From Microplitis mediator (taxonomy: Eukaryota; Arthropoda; Insecta; Hymenoptera; Braconidae), in NCBI RefSeq assembly GCF_029852145.1, contig NC_079974.1, positions 22,236,082 to 22,300,081 on the forward strand: a stretch of 64,000 bases of DNA, in the 5' to 3' direction. The position numbers and the translations under genes were made by a program. Position 1 is the first letter of the stretch. Each line of letters opens with the position of its first letter. Below, piece by piece: positions 21,201 to 33,210 of the stretch. The notes beneath the pieces were generated by a model. The model did not search any database. It worked only from the letters and a program-made list of their open reading frames with translations, and had not been told where the DNA came from.

Positions 21201-24200
21201 TGCTCATTGTTACAATTTTTATTGCTTTTGAATGAATTATTTGTCAGTTAAATTTTTGTCATATAAAATAAATATACAAGTATGTTATTTATAAAATTAT
21301 ATATATATTTAGAAGACATACATTTAAGTGAAAAAATTATAGTATCAGTATCATATAAGTATTACATGTGAAAGTACTCTCATTTAAAATAAAATCCCAA
21401 CTTTCAATTACGAAAAATTTTATTTTTTTACTGGGGATTCTACAGTTTTCATGCTGCCGCCAAATGACCGTGGATTCATATAGAACTCTACAAAATTATA
21501 CTTTTTTAAGAATAAAATTTTTCGATATTTCGAAAAAATTGGATTCTCAAAAAATGCGATTTTTTAAAAAATTTCATAGATTACAATATCTTAATTTTTT
21601 TTGTATTTTTTTCCGAAAACTTCATACAAAGATGAAGATTTTGAAAAAAAAAAACATCTGAATTAGTCCATTTTTGAAAAAGTTACAGGTATTTTAAAAA
21701 AAGTCTTCGCTGTTTCAAAAGAATTCGCGCCACGGGAGCCGTAGATCGAAAAAATAGGTGATTTTCGGGAATTTCTTTGACTGGAATAATAAAGGAATTT
21801 GGGGATCGGGTTTTTTTTTGTTTTCTAAAGAATACATTGAAGATAATTCTCCTAAATTTTCATTAAAAAATATCATGTTGTTACAAAGTTATAAGCATTT
21901 TTGTGAAGCAACAAAAAAATTTCCCCCACCACGGTGTCATCTCTAACTCAAAAACGGATTATCAGAAACAAAAAAACCAAACGGCGTTGTAATCTGTATG
22001 CATGTGGTTATCGTTGCACATAGGGGATTTTGAAAATTTGGATTTGAAAAAAAATGGCGACATATTAAAAATTTTTTCGTTATTTTTTCTCATTTTTTTG
22101 GATTCAAACAGCCCTAAAAAATCTTAAAAATCAAAATTTTCAAAATCCTCTACGTGCAACTTTAGCTACTGAATAGACGAATACGGCAAAAAAAAAAAGT
22201 TGCGAATCGGTTGATATTTATGCAAATTACAGATGCCACCAGTTCAAAAAAAGTAGTTTCGAGAAAAATGCGTTTAAAGTTTTTAGTCGATGCAGCGGTC
22301 AGTTGACGCGCTGTCACAAAAATGACTATAACTTTAAAAATATTCGGAATTTTCATATAAAACTCCAGATACATATTTTGAACATATAAACTTTGATTGA
22401 TAAAAAAAAAAAAAATTTTTTTTTTGAAATTTCTCAGTGGCTATCCCCCATAATTTTTGTTAAAATAAAAACAGTGAAATTGTCATTAAAATCTTTTACT
22501 AATAATTAGGGCCAGGATTTTTGCGTTAATTTAAAAATAATTAATAATTAGTGGTGTGAAATTTTTTATATTATGGGGAAAAATATTGGTCTTATGAAAA
22601 AATTTTTCAAACAAAAGTTGTAGGAAATTTAATTTTCTAAAAAAAATGTCTCTTATAATTTTTTCTTAGGGCTAATAAGAAAGCCGTAATTTCAAAATTA
22701 AGATTTTCATAATTAACAAAATTTTGAATCGTTCACTACGAATCTTAATTTTGGAATTACGGTGAAACTAGTGATCGTATAAAAAAATCATAAGAGACAT
22801 TTTTTTAATAAAATTAAATTTCCTACAACTTTTGTTCAAAAACTTTTTTACTAAGACCGATATTTTCCCCGTAATATCAAAAATTTGAACTATTCATTTA
22901 AAAAATAAGGCAAAAATCTTGTCCCTACTAATAATTAAATATTGTAATTAAAATAACAATAAAAATAACAATTAAATAAGACAGCAAGTAGAAGGGAATG
23001 TGGATGTACACTTGGATGCATGTGAGAAGGTCGTACGTGAAAATATCGTGAGATCTCAAAGTACTTTCTACTTACTTATATTTTTAATCATTTTTTATCA
23101 ATAAAAAATAGCTCATTATTATTATTATTTATATAAATTTATAAAAATTACAGCGGATACCCAACGAAAAAAAATATAAATGATTAAGAAATTAAATTTT
23201 TTTAATAAAATAAAACATCTTTCGACCCAATTAATTAACTTTCACTTTTCTGTTGCGTATTACAGTTTCAATTGTAATAGAGATATATATAAATATATAA
23301 ATATAAACATAAATAAAAATAGTTGATTTTAAAAAAATAAAGTCGCGTATAATTGCAGTAATCTAGAGATCTAATGATCTAATGATCTAGATCATACAGT
23401 AGCAATAAGCAATTAGTCTCCATATTTAAACAAATCAATGATGAGGATTTTATAATCGTATATATTATAAATATACATATATATATACATATGTATGTTA
23501 AATCGTGATTTTTCAGTTGGATTGATTGCCGACTATAATTTACTATCGTAAAGCGGAGTTATGAGTAATGAGTAATGAGATTAAATATAAAATATTAATT
23601 TACGAATGTAAGAGCGAGCGAGAAGAAATAAGAGAGCTGGTATCTATGAACCTTTAGAAGTATCTTTAAGTTTCACCGGCTTACTTACGCTACGGTTAAG
23701 AGAAAACCGCATCAGTTTGCGAGACAAACTTAACGCGTGAGGATCGACACTCTTATATATTTATATATATGGATATTTATTTATATTTTTGTTAGAAGTT
23801 TATTTTTCTAGTGACGGGATCGGATTAAGTAGAGAGAGAATTTTAATTTCTGTTATTTTATTAATTTAATGAATGAACTGTGAAGAGATAATAAGACTGT
23901 GCAATAGAAAAAATATAATATTTATTATTTTATGTTTGATGGTGTGGTATGTGCATTATTGGAATAGACGATTAGTTAAAAGAGAACCCAAGTTCGATTT
24001 ATTTTATTGATTCATTTTTAATTTGAGATTTTTCGCGGTAATTTTAAATTGAGATTCAAATTTACGAGGTATTTTTTTGGTTTGAATTTTTGAGTGATGC
24101 CGCGGGAAATAATGTGCTAGTTGTCATTACCGGCTGAAAAATGTGGACGTAATTAACAATATAAATTTAAGGAAAAATAATTAGTAATTATAATAGTAAT

Positions 24201-27200
24201 TATAATAATTAAGTGCGCAATGATGAAGAAGGAATTATTGGCAGTGAAGTTTTTTTTGTTTTTCACGATCGTAAATTGTGTGAGTTTTGAAACCCCGAGA
24301 TTGAATGGATCTGGTAAAAATTCACGAAGAAATCATGTGAGTTTATTTTAAAATTAAATTTGAATTTTAAATTTTCAAAATCCATAAAAAATTTTTTTTG
24401 TCTCGAATTATTTATGTTCTGAAGTCAGCAGACAATTAGTAATTTTTTGATTTTTTTTCACCATATCAATTACAAAAAAACGAAAACTAAAAATATGCAC
24501 ATGTAGAAAATTTAAAAAAAAAGATACAATTTTTTCAAATATTTTTTTTTTATTATTTATCGTTTTAATAAAATTTCAAAAATTATTAGACGTCTGCAAA
24601 CTTCAGTATCATAATTATTTTAGTCAAAAATTTTTTTAGTCAGAATTAAATAATTCAAAAATTTTATTTTTATTTTACTATTTATCAGAAATTTTTCAAA
24701 ATTTGAAATCTTTTTTTTTATAAAGACCTCAAATATTTTTTATTTAAAATTATGACTTATTTTGTTTAATGTTCATAATTATTAAGGAAAAAAAAAGTAA
24801 ATGCAAGTAATTTAAAAAAAAAAGTCTTGTGTAATTTTTTATTTATAAAACTTTCTTTTTTTGTTCCTCGTTATACTTTAGGCCTCTATTTGTAAACATC
24901 CATAATCTTTATATTTTTTGTCCGGAAGTATAATAAAAAAAAAATATATATATATATATATAAAATAAATATAAATGCTTATAAAATGTATGAGTGAGTA
25001 TTAAAAGTCAATTGCTCACTTTCTCAGCAGAATAAAAATTTAAACCTCGCGCGGTGAAATTTAAATATAATAAACTCGATTCGAATCCTGTTTATCCGAA
25101 CCCGCTAGACAATAAAAAAGTAATTGACTAAACCGAATTAAAAATAGGACATAATGTAACAGCAATTATTTAACTTGACAAATGAAACAAAACAGCGAGT
25201 ACAAGAATAACTTGTAAAAAAAATTCTCTCGACTTTCCATGCGACTTTCGACTGCACGATGATCATAATTGGAGCTTCATTCTCACGATTCCCCGTCACA
25301 ATTGCTTAGCTATTAAAATTACATGCCTTGGCGCCACAGTCCATAAAATAATTCGAGATCTATGAGTTGCGTTTGAAAGCTCATTTATTTTATATTTTCC
25401 CTAAAAAAATTTAATCTTAATCTTCATCTCAAATCCTTATCTAAAATTCCATACTTTCTTTTTCAGAAATACTCTCATCTAAATGGCGAGGAAGCCGTCG
25501 TCGCTGCTGCAGCGGCCGTTGCCGTGGCAGCAACTGCTGATTACCACCCAGATTATCTACCCCAAGAATCTGTTCACCCAACAAATAATAACAACAACAA
25601 AAACAATGAAAACGAGAACGAATACCGCGGAGGAAAACTGATAGGAAAATGGCGGAGCACCGGCGAAGCCATCGAACCAAAATGGCGGGACGGCGACTCG
25701 ATTCCATTGGTGCCGTTCGAAGAAGCCGCCACAAGACGCAAGATCCCTAAAACCCGCGACAAAGTAGCAACTTCTTTTACTATCAATTACCCAGACAATT
25801 TACCAGAGTCCGTCCCAAAGAAAAGTCCAATACCCGAGCCCTATTCAACTGGATTTTCAAATTCTCCAGCTTATCAAGATTCAAATTTTCCTATCAATAA
25901 CAATGGACACGTTAATTCACAAGTAATTTACAAAAATCCATTAATTATTAAAAATTCACAAGGATCCATACCAGTTTCGATCCCCGTTCCAGTTCCATTA
26001 AATCACGAGCCAATAACAAATAAATTACACGAATTACATTTAGCTAAATTACGTTATCTAAGTATTCCATTATCAAACATCAATTTACCTATACCTGAAA
26101 TAATTCCATCTTCCGAAATAACTCCTCATAATTATTTTTATACAACTGATGAAAATAATAACAACACAAATGGATTAAGAATTGTAAATAGACGTTATCG
26201 TACCAGGAAACCAAAGCCTGTGACTAAAATACCGGAAGAAGATTCACATACTGGTTACGCGGAGGAAACTATTAAAACAAGTTTGTCTACAACACCTATT
26301 ACAACACCTAGTTCAACATCTACTACTTCAACAACTACTTCTTCTACAGCTCCAATACCAACAACAACAACAACAACAACAACTAGTACGACCACACCGA
26401 CACCAACGACGATTACCCCGACGACCAGCGCAATTACGAGCACGGATCCATCAACGGCATCGACAACTAACGCTCACGTAACGGAAAAAACTAAACAGGT
26501 TACTAAAGTTAGACAGAGCACCCGTACTACTGATAAAGTTAATCCGTTTGAAAATAAAAACGAGTATGAGCTAAATGACGAGGAGTCCCAGCGACCGAGG
26601 CCTAGAAAACGTCGGCCGCCAAGCAATTATGAGTTCGAGCTCGAGGACAAAAGCAGCCCGGGAAATTCGGAGCTCAGAAGCAAGGAGAGACCGGTGGTCA
26701 GTCAGAGGAGGAATCGCACCAGAAATAACCAGACGGAAGTTAATAAATTAGAGAACACGGAGCTGAAATCGCTGCTCAAAATGCAGCAGGTCGAGGGCAC
26801 CAGTTTGTCGGAAATACTCCAGAGACGTAATTTGAGTCTCAGTGATTTATTGAAGCGGAAATCGGAAGTTATCAATGTTCTGAAGAACAAAGACGGCGAT
26901 GATTTAGATAACTCTGGTAGCATTGATAATATTACTAGTATATTTAATTATGATATCAATAATAATAGCAGTAGTAGTAAGAATACTAGTGACAATAATG
27001 ATAATAATGATAACAGTAATGACAAAATAAAAAATTCAATCAAAGAAGCGAATGAACGCAGGTGGAGACGACCATTTAGACGTAACAAATTACGTGTACC
27101 ATCAAGAAGAACGACAACATCACGAGCTCCAGTATCAAAAGAATCAACAAGAGAAGAAACCAACCCAGAGAATATTGAAGTTGATAAAAAAAAATCAACT

Positions 27201-30200
27201 GAAGAACCTAATGAGAGAAAGTATAACGAAAAACTTTCAACAATTAGTAAATTATCTCCGTCTGTAATATTTCCACGGCTCAATTCGTTTACTAAGAAAC
27301 CTGTTACTTTAATACCGACATCGACATCAACGACAGCTAAGCCAGCGACAACAAAAAACCAAACGTCGGTTATAAAAGAGGCTACGGATGAGCGCACAGC
27401 TAATGAGGGCCGATTAAAACCGGCACAGAGTGACGAGGATGAGATAATGGAGTTTTCGGATTTTTCAACGGTTTCTACAGACGTTGACCAGGACGAGGCC
27501 GATGGAGACAAGACCGAGAGATCTGATTTCCCGGTTACGGAGAGAAGTGATACAAATTATTATTTCAACGGCGGGAACACTATTTTTTCTAGATACGAAG
27601 ACCTGACTAAAGACATAGGTTCGACTTTGAGTATCGAGCATATTCTGACCACTCAGCCGCCGACGAAGCCGACGAAAGCCGATCCCAGTTACCCCATTGA
27701 CGAAAAGTCCAACAATTTGTTCAGCGAATCTGAGGACTACCAGAACGACGGACTCAAACACGAGCAGGAAGTCGATGAAGAAAATTTTGGCGGCACTACC
27801 CTGGGATACGAAGGAACTGATGACCTGGACTATGACTCCACTCCCAGTACTAGTAATTTTAGCAAAGACAAAAATAGAAATAACGAAATTTATGAACGAA
27901 TTGTCTCTGAAATGGAACCGGAAGTACGCGCGGAAATTTTTGAATTAATCAGCACCGGGTCCAGCGCTAAAAGACTCGAGGAAATTTTACGATCGCGTAA
28001 TATGAGCATCGATGAACTCATTGCTTTGAGACAACGCGGATCCAGTCGCGTTCATTTGGCCGAACTGTCGAGACTCAGGTCCAAGTCTGGGTCGGAGACT
28101 AGTGACGATGATCCTGTTACTGAACCAGTTACCAGTACGGAGCCTAGTAGGAATGATGATGATACTGATGATGCTGATGATGATTTGAAGAAAGAGCCGA
28201 TAATTATTGACTTGTTCGGCAACAAAGGATTCGAAGCCGGGATAATTAATGAGGAAAAAAATGAAACGGGTTCAAAAAAAAATGTACTAAAGCTAGATGA
28301 CTTGCTGAGTGCTTTTGATTCGCTGCCTTTCCTGCGTAATTACACAATTGACGATGAAATTATTGAAAAAGTATCGACGGTTACTTCAACTTCGACGACT
28401 GAGTCATTTAAATATGAGATTAAAAATATTTTTGATGAATTTAGAGCAGGACAAGTTGGATTTCCTGGTGATAAAGCAGCCGGTGGAGATGCTACTGGAA
28501 TAAATGCGCAGGAAATGAAGATAATCAGAGATGAGTTGGGAATAAATGACAAGCGAACTGGTAAAAATATAAAAATAGATGCGAGTAGTAAAGAAAATGA
28601 GTCAATGGAACGAGAAATGGGGACAGTTGAAGAAATAGTTAGTAAATTTGAGTCACTGGACACTACGGAGGAGATAAATCCAACGGTACCAGAAGTTAAA
28701 CCGGTTGAAATAAATCTTGCTGGAGAAGTTGAGAGAAAAAATTTGTCAAGAGTGAGACCTAGTATCATTGCCAGTGGCGCAATACTGGGAATGACCATCG
28801 TCGGGTTCCTGGTGATCTTCATTGTGTGCAGGATAAAACAGAAGCAGAGGTACAGGTACAAAAATTCGTTTGCTAAAACGGTTTTCCAGACACCGGCGAT
28901 GTCTGGGAGAAAATTGTCCAACTCGAGCAGTTTGAACACGATAATGGTCAATGTCGTGGCGACTTCGACGGCGAAGCGCGCGGTCCAGCGGGAAACTCAG
29001 CAAGTTGAGGAACACTTTGACTGCAGCAAAAGTGACATCGACAACGACTCGCTTGATGCTAATGACAGCTGGGAAACGATACCCGATTTTATGAAATGAT
29101 TTTGTTCATTTTGAATTAAATATTTATTTGTTACGTACTGACGGTAACGGAAACAGTATTTGTTTAGTAAATTACGCAAGGCTGATTTATTCTAAATTTA
29201 TTTTCATCATTTTTCAAATAAGATTTTTATATTTATTTTTCATGTATTTATAATTAAATATATTTTATATATAGTTATAATAATTTGTGACTTTAATTAT
29301 TATTATTTAGATCCTTATTATGATTATGATTAATCCTGAAAGATCACAAGGGATCTAAAAGACGACAGAAAATTTTTAATTTCAAATTCCGAAATGTAAA
29401 ATTGATCCTTTGAATTTTAAACTCAAATTATCTCAGTAGTTATTGAGTTTAAAAAAAAAATTAAAGAGATCTTTTTTGTAGGGAATTTAAAGCTTTACAA
29501 AAAAGGTCTCTTGGAATTTTTTGAATAACTCAATATTTACAAAGATATTTGCAAAAAACCAATCGCACTTTTGAACTACGAAATATCCGCGGGAAAATTT
29601 AAAATTTTATTTAATAAAACAAATTTACTTTTTAGAAAACTAAATTTTTTTACGAATCTTTACCAAAGTGCATTTATCCCCCAGTAATTTACCACAAAAT
29701 TGACTTAAAATATTTGAAATTAATCCTTAATAAGCCATAAGACCCCAGACAGTTCCTAAGTCTCAAATTCCGTCTCTCCTCTCTTTAAACTCAAAATATC
29801 TCACAAACTATTGAGTTTTCAAAAAAATAATAGAAGACCTTTTTTGTAGAGAATTCAAAGCTCTACAAAAAAGGTCTCTTGCAATTTTTTGAATAACTCA
29901 AAATTTACAAAGATATTTGCAAAAAACCAATCGCATTTTTCAACTACGAAATATTCGCGGGAAAATTTAAAATTTTATTTAATAAAACAAATTTACTTTT
30001 TAGAAAATTAAATTTTTTTACGGATCTTTACCAAAGTGCATTTATCCCCCAGTAATTTACCACAAAATTGACTTTAAATATTTGAAATTAATCCTTAATA
30101 ACCCATAAGACCCCAGACAGTTCCAAAGTCTCAAATTCCGTCTCTCCTCTCTTTAAACTCAAAATATCTCACAAACTATTGAGTTTTCAAAAAAATAACA

Positions 30201-31541
30201 GGAGACCTTTTTTGTAGAGAATTTGAAGCTCTACAAAAAAGGTCTCTTACCGTTTTTCAAATAACTCATTACTTACATAAATATTTTCAAAAAACCAATG
30301 ATACTTTTTTTCCTTAAGATTTCCGCGGGAAAATTTTGAATTGTGTTCAATAAAATAAATATAATTTTATCAAAACTAAATTTTTTTTTGTAACTCACCA
30401 GTATTCCTCATAAGTGAAGACATCTCGAAGTAATTCAGATACCGGACTATTATTCTTGTTGAATAATTGATTGAAATACGAATATTGGCGCGCAATATTT
30501 CGGCAATGTTTCAATGCAGCTTCTAAATAAATAGACAAATAAATAAATTAATTAATTAATTAGTCCACTATATTACCATACTATTTAATTGTGTATAAAT
30601 AAATTACCTAAAGTAGGACTGCCCTTCAGTTCGATCATATCACTGGTGGTCATGAATAGTACGGTACAATAATTAGCGGGCAAAATATTTAAATAAGGCT
30701 TCCATTTTGAATTATCTTTATGCCTTTCAATTAATAAAGCGATAGCCAATGCCACTTGCGGCATGTGTTGAATCAGGGGGTCATTCTGCAGAGCTACAAG
30801 CTCCGGTGCCGCGGTTTCGCAGTTGAAAATAATGCTACCAGGAATTTGCATCAACAAATCATTTGCGTTTAAATTTTTTTCAGCTTTCAGGCCCAGCTCG
30901 TACCCAGGAAACTCAGCGATACTCGTCCCAGAGTAATTAGCTTTGTTGTCTTGCAACCATTTTACGAATTGTTCAATCGCTACTGAACGCTTTGATGTAC
31001 TGATCTTCATTTCCTCAAGTCTTTTAACCTTTTCCAGCACCGCCGTGATCTCCAAGTAATTTTCCCATAATTGTGTTGAATATTCTGGATCGCTGCATAC
31101 TGATAAAAAAAAAAAAAAAAGTCAATTAATTACTCAATTAAAAAATAATAAATAAAATGACACTGAAGTTGGCCGACGTCTGATAATTTTTAGATTTTTT
31201 TGAAATCGACAATCATAAAAAAAATATTCAAAAAATTGCACTTATAATTTTTTGAATTTTCTACATGTGAATTTTTTTTTCTTTGCAATCAAATGTTGAA
31301 AATAAAAATAAAAAAATTGCACTTATAATTTTTTGAATTTTCTACATGTGAATTTTTTTTTTGCAATCGAATGTTGAAAATAAAAATAAAAAAATTGCTG
31401 ATAACTTCAGGATCATTAAATAAAATATTTACACTTACATCGTAATAATTTGTCACACTGAACTAAAATTTCGTTCTTTTTCACGGGTGAAATTTTTTTT
31501 TGCTGTTTAATTTTACTAGGATAAGATTTCTTTCTGCCCAT
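18285..31541 (-). CDS. SETD3-like SET-domain methyltransferase (actin-histidine type)
   Basis: Six exons join in phase: 31541-31439, 31099-30608, 30522-30399, 19525-19411, 19323-18844 and 18410-18285, giving 479 residues from ATG 31541 (MGRKKSYPSKIKQQ). The SET domain spans roughly residues 90-320. It shows WAVSTVMTRQN, ALIPMWDMCNH and FINYGSRTNSDFFVHSGF, which are SETD3 signatures. The Asn-His pair of MCNH binds the methyl donor in SET enzymes. A Rubisco-LSMT-type substrate-binding domain follows (RVFSMRKND to YPTTLEEDLDLL and LRISEKKIL). Vertebrate SETD3 methylates actin His73; that activity is inferred here. The protein lacks the long acidic tail of vertebrate SETD3. Intron 3 is 10.9 kb and contains a complete gene on the opposite strand. 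The 5' end is divergent from the SLC38A10-like gene. Confidence 0.93.
19735..19960. mobile_element. MITE family D, TA-flanked, copy 1
   Basis: A 226-base element flanked by TA. Left end CACAGAAAAAAAGGATTTCT; right end is its near inverse, ending AAGAAATCCTTTTTTTCTGA. The interior has repeated CAAGAAAATTTTT and AAATTTTCT words. Confidence 0.65.
20281..20412. mobile_element. MITE family D, TA-flanked, copy 2 (shorter)
   Basis: A 132-base element flanked by TA, starting CAGAAAAAAATAATTTCTTG and ending CTTCTCTG. It shares TTTTTCATTATGAAATGAAA and CTAGGGCGAG-like interior words with copy 1. Confidence 0.55.
22509..22925. mobile_element. 417-base fold-back element with 12-base flanking repeats
   Basis: Most of the element is a long imperfect inverted repeat. 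The left arm has GGATTTTTGC, GTTGTAGGAAATTTAATTTT and ATTAAGATTTTCAT. The right arm has the complements AATTAAATTTCCTACAACTT and GCAAAAATC. The 12 bases TACTAATAATTA occur directly outside each end (22497-22508 and 22926-22937), which looks like a target-site duplication. Confidence 0.75.
24220..29099 (+). CDS. Large single-pass membrane protein nested in the SETD3 intron
   Basis: Exon 1 (24220-24336) encodes a signal peptide (MMKKELLAVKFFLFFTIVNC). Exon 2 (25467-29099) joins in phase after a TTTTTCAG acceptor. The product has 1249 residues. The ectodomain is low in cysteine and rich in Thr, Ser, Asn, Asp and Glu. A Thr/Pro mucin-like tract lies at about 310-350, and there are several Arg-Lys clusters that could be processing sites. 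A helical motif occurs twice: SLSEILQRRNLSLSDLLKRK (about residues 483-502) and RLEEILRSRNMSIDELIALR (about 871-890). One membrane segment (SIIASGAILGMTIVGFLVIF, about 1137-1156) precedes a basic stop-transfer and a cytoplasmic tail of about 90 residues, with conserved-looking KTVFQTPAMSGRKLS and an acidic end (SWETIPDFMK). I do not recognise the gene. A type I surface or adhesion-like protein is the best inference. Confidence 0.85.
24414..24612. mobile_element. MITE family A, copy 3, perfect 8-base target duplication
   Basis: Lies in intron 1 of the nested gene. Starts ATGTTCTGAAGTCAGCAGAC and ends GTCTGCAAACTTCAGTATCAT. AATTATTT flanks both ends exactly. Confidence 0.85.
24613..25466 (+). 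other. Rest of intron 1 of the nested gene
   Basis: AT-rich intron sequence with a short (TA)n tract near 24945. No coding or repeat structure was recognised apart from the MITE at 24414. It ends in a strong pyrimidine tract and TTTTTCAG. Confidence 0.5.
29100..29401 (+). other. 3' untranslated and flanking sequence of the nested gene
   Basis: AT-rich sequence after the TGA at 29099. Several AATTAAATAT-like words could serve polyadenylation; no canonical AATAAA stands out. No other feature was seen. Confidence 0.35.
29402..30390. repeat. 368-base tandem repeat, about 2.7 copies
   Basis: Aligned landmarks (ACTCAAA before TATCTC) recur at 29421, 29789 and 30157, a period of 368 bases. Each unit contains the dyad TTTTTTGTAGAGAATTTAAA with CTCTACAAAAAAGGTCTCT, and the word AAAACCAAT. 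The last unit is incomplete and ends a few bases before the SETD3 exon 3 donor at 30398. The same dyad words appear at 56.2-56.7 kb and 58.25-58.55 kb. Confidence 0.85.
31157..31416. mobile_element. MITE family A, copy 4, perfect 8-base target duplication
   Basis: Lies in SETD3 intron 1. Starts ATGACACTGAAGTTGGC, ends ATAACTTCAGGATCAT, and is flanked by TAAATAAA on both sides. It is longer than its relatives because an internal segment of roughly 80 bases with TTTTCTACATGTGAATTTTT is tandemly duplicated. Confidence 0.85.
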
Positions 31542-33210
31542 TTTTTTTTCAACAAAAAATAAATTTAAAAAATGCTATCTAACTAAATTTATAAAATAGT
31601 TTTCGAGCTTCTGCTGCATCATTAAATTTATGGCACAACACAACACAAATATAAGTTTTATTTTAAAACTTTTTTTGGGGACTTGAGAACGAGTTTTTTT
31701 ATTTTTGAAATAAAATTTTAACTAAAAATAGACAAACTCCATCTAATTGTAGAATCTACTTCTACGGGAGAGTAAAATGGGATAAAATTACAACATAACC
31801 CTTTATTTTATTTTATTTTCTAATCCTGGATAAATATTTAATTTAATTTGACATTTTACTTGATGGTATTTTTGTAAAATCCACTACTTTGTTGATTGTT
31901 GATGGAGTCGTGAATGATTTGAATGAAGTTGGTAGTGATCAGCTGCAGAAAAGTTCGAAAACGATTCGAGAAATCGAGAGAAGTTAGCAGCGAATTCCGA
32001 ACCCAGATCAGTTCAGAATTTAAAGTCGGAGCGAGTTGCCGCGTTTTCTGAACCGGGAGTAAAAAATGTATTTAAATAATTTCTGTGATAATTTAAAAGA
32101 AAAGTCATATATTTATATATTTGTTAATCATTTGTGAGTGGATTTGAATAATAATTATAATTAAATTCCATTGATATGACAGTTAATTAATTTTTTTAAG
32201 TCCGGGCTGAAAATGCAAATGGCCGCTGTAGTAAAGGGAATTAAAAAATTTATTTTGCTGATTAAATAATTTTGCGATGATAAATTATTATTACAAGTGA
32301 TTAATTAAGTGCTAAAGAAAGTGTGTGAGTAATTAATTGTCATTAATTAGACAAGTGAAGTGTTTTTTTATTTTTTTTACTGTGAAAAGGAACGAGCGCC
32401 GGCCATTTTGAGCGGGAGTTTAAATTTCAAATTTTCAGCGGTCGGTAAGTCAATGAATTTTCAAATTAATTATGTATCGACTCGAAATATAATTAGATTT
32501 AATTTTTAATCGAATTTCCAAAAAAACAGATTTTAATTTAAAATTAATTTCCAATAAAAAAAACACATAAATTTTTTTCAAATTTACGCGGCTTGAATTT
32601 AAAAAATTCTAACCTCCAAAAAATTATAATTTTATAATTTCTGATTAACAAAAAAATTCATAATTATTTGCATAAATTAATTATAGAATTTTAATTAAAA
32701 AAATAAGTGCTCAGATAAAATAAAAAAAAACGGGCAAAGATTGTCGTATTTATTTATTCAACGTCAAGCCACTAACACTAGTGTCAAAAATTTAAAACGT
32801 AAGTATACTTACACATACACACATATATATGTACATACATTTATAAATATATATCAACTACTGCGTGACAATCCGTCACACAACCATCGAATTTAAAAAC
32901 AAGCCACGTTACACCTGACAATGTTCGTCATACATGAAAAAATGTAAGTACCCGCACTTAAAATAAATAATTAGCCCACGTAAATAATAATCCGTCCCGT
33001 TAAAAATTTTTTCAGCTCAAACCCAGCGTCTAATACAAATATAACCTGCAACCAGTCAAAGTGACACTTGAAACTGCCGAAAAATAAATAAATACTCATT
33101 TATTAGTATCGTAAATTTAAATGTCACTCATATCCAGTCTATATTTTTAGTTATCATTAAATTTAAAGTGTCGCGCGTTGGGATATTTAGTAAAAAAAAA
33201 GTACATCATC
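31542..33210. promoter_or_regulatory. Divergent promoter region, SETD3 and SLC38A10-like genes
   Basis: The 1.67 kb between the two start codons contains GC-richer sequence at about 31960-32060 and 32385-32450, unlike the AT-rich surroundings. A candidate non-coding first exon of the transporter ends at a GCGGTCG|GTAAGT donor near 32444. No open frame was found. Shared regulation is inferred only from layout. Confidence 0.45.

Larger units (their letters stand above)
19526..24219. other. SETD3 intron 3, repeat-rich part upstream of the nested gene
   Basis: Contains TA-flanked MITEs at 19735 and 20281 and a large fold-back at 22509. A relatively GC-rich block at 20840-21060 has no open frame. 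About 23530-24219 is probably promoter and 5' untranslated sequence of the nested gene, including GC-richer sequence around 23610-23750. Confidence 0.4.

Noticed and set aside
26255..28951. Several minus-strand frames opposite the large membrane protein
   Set aside because: Shadows of the coding exon caused by its biased Thr/Ser/Asp codons; no independent splice or signal features.
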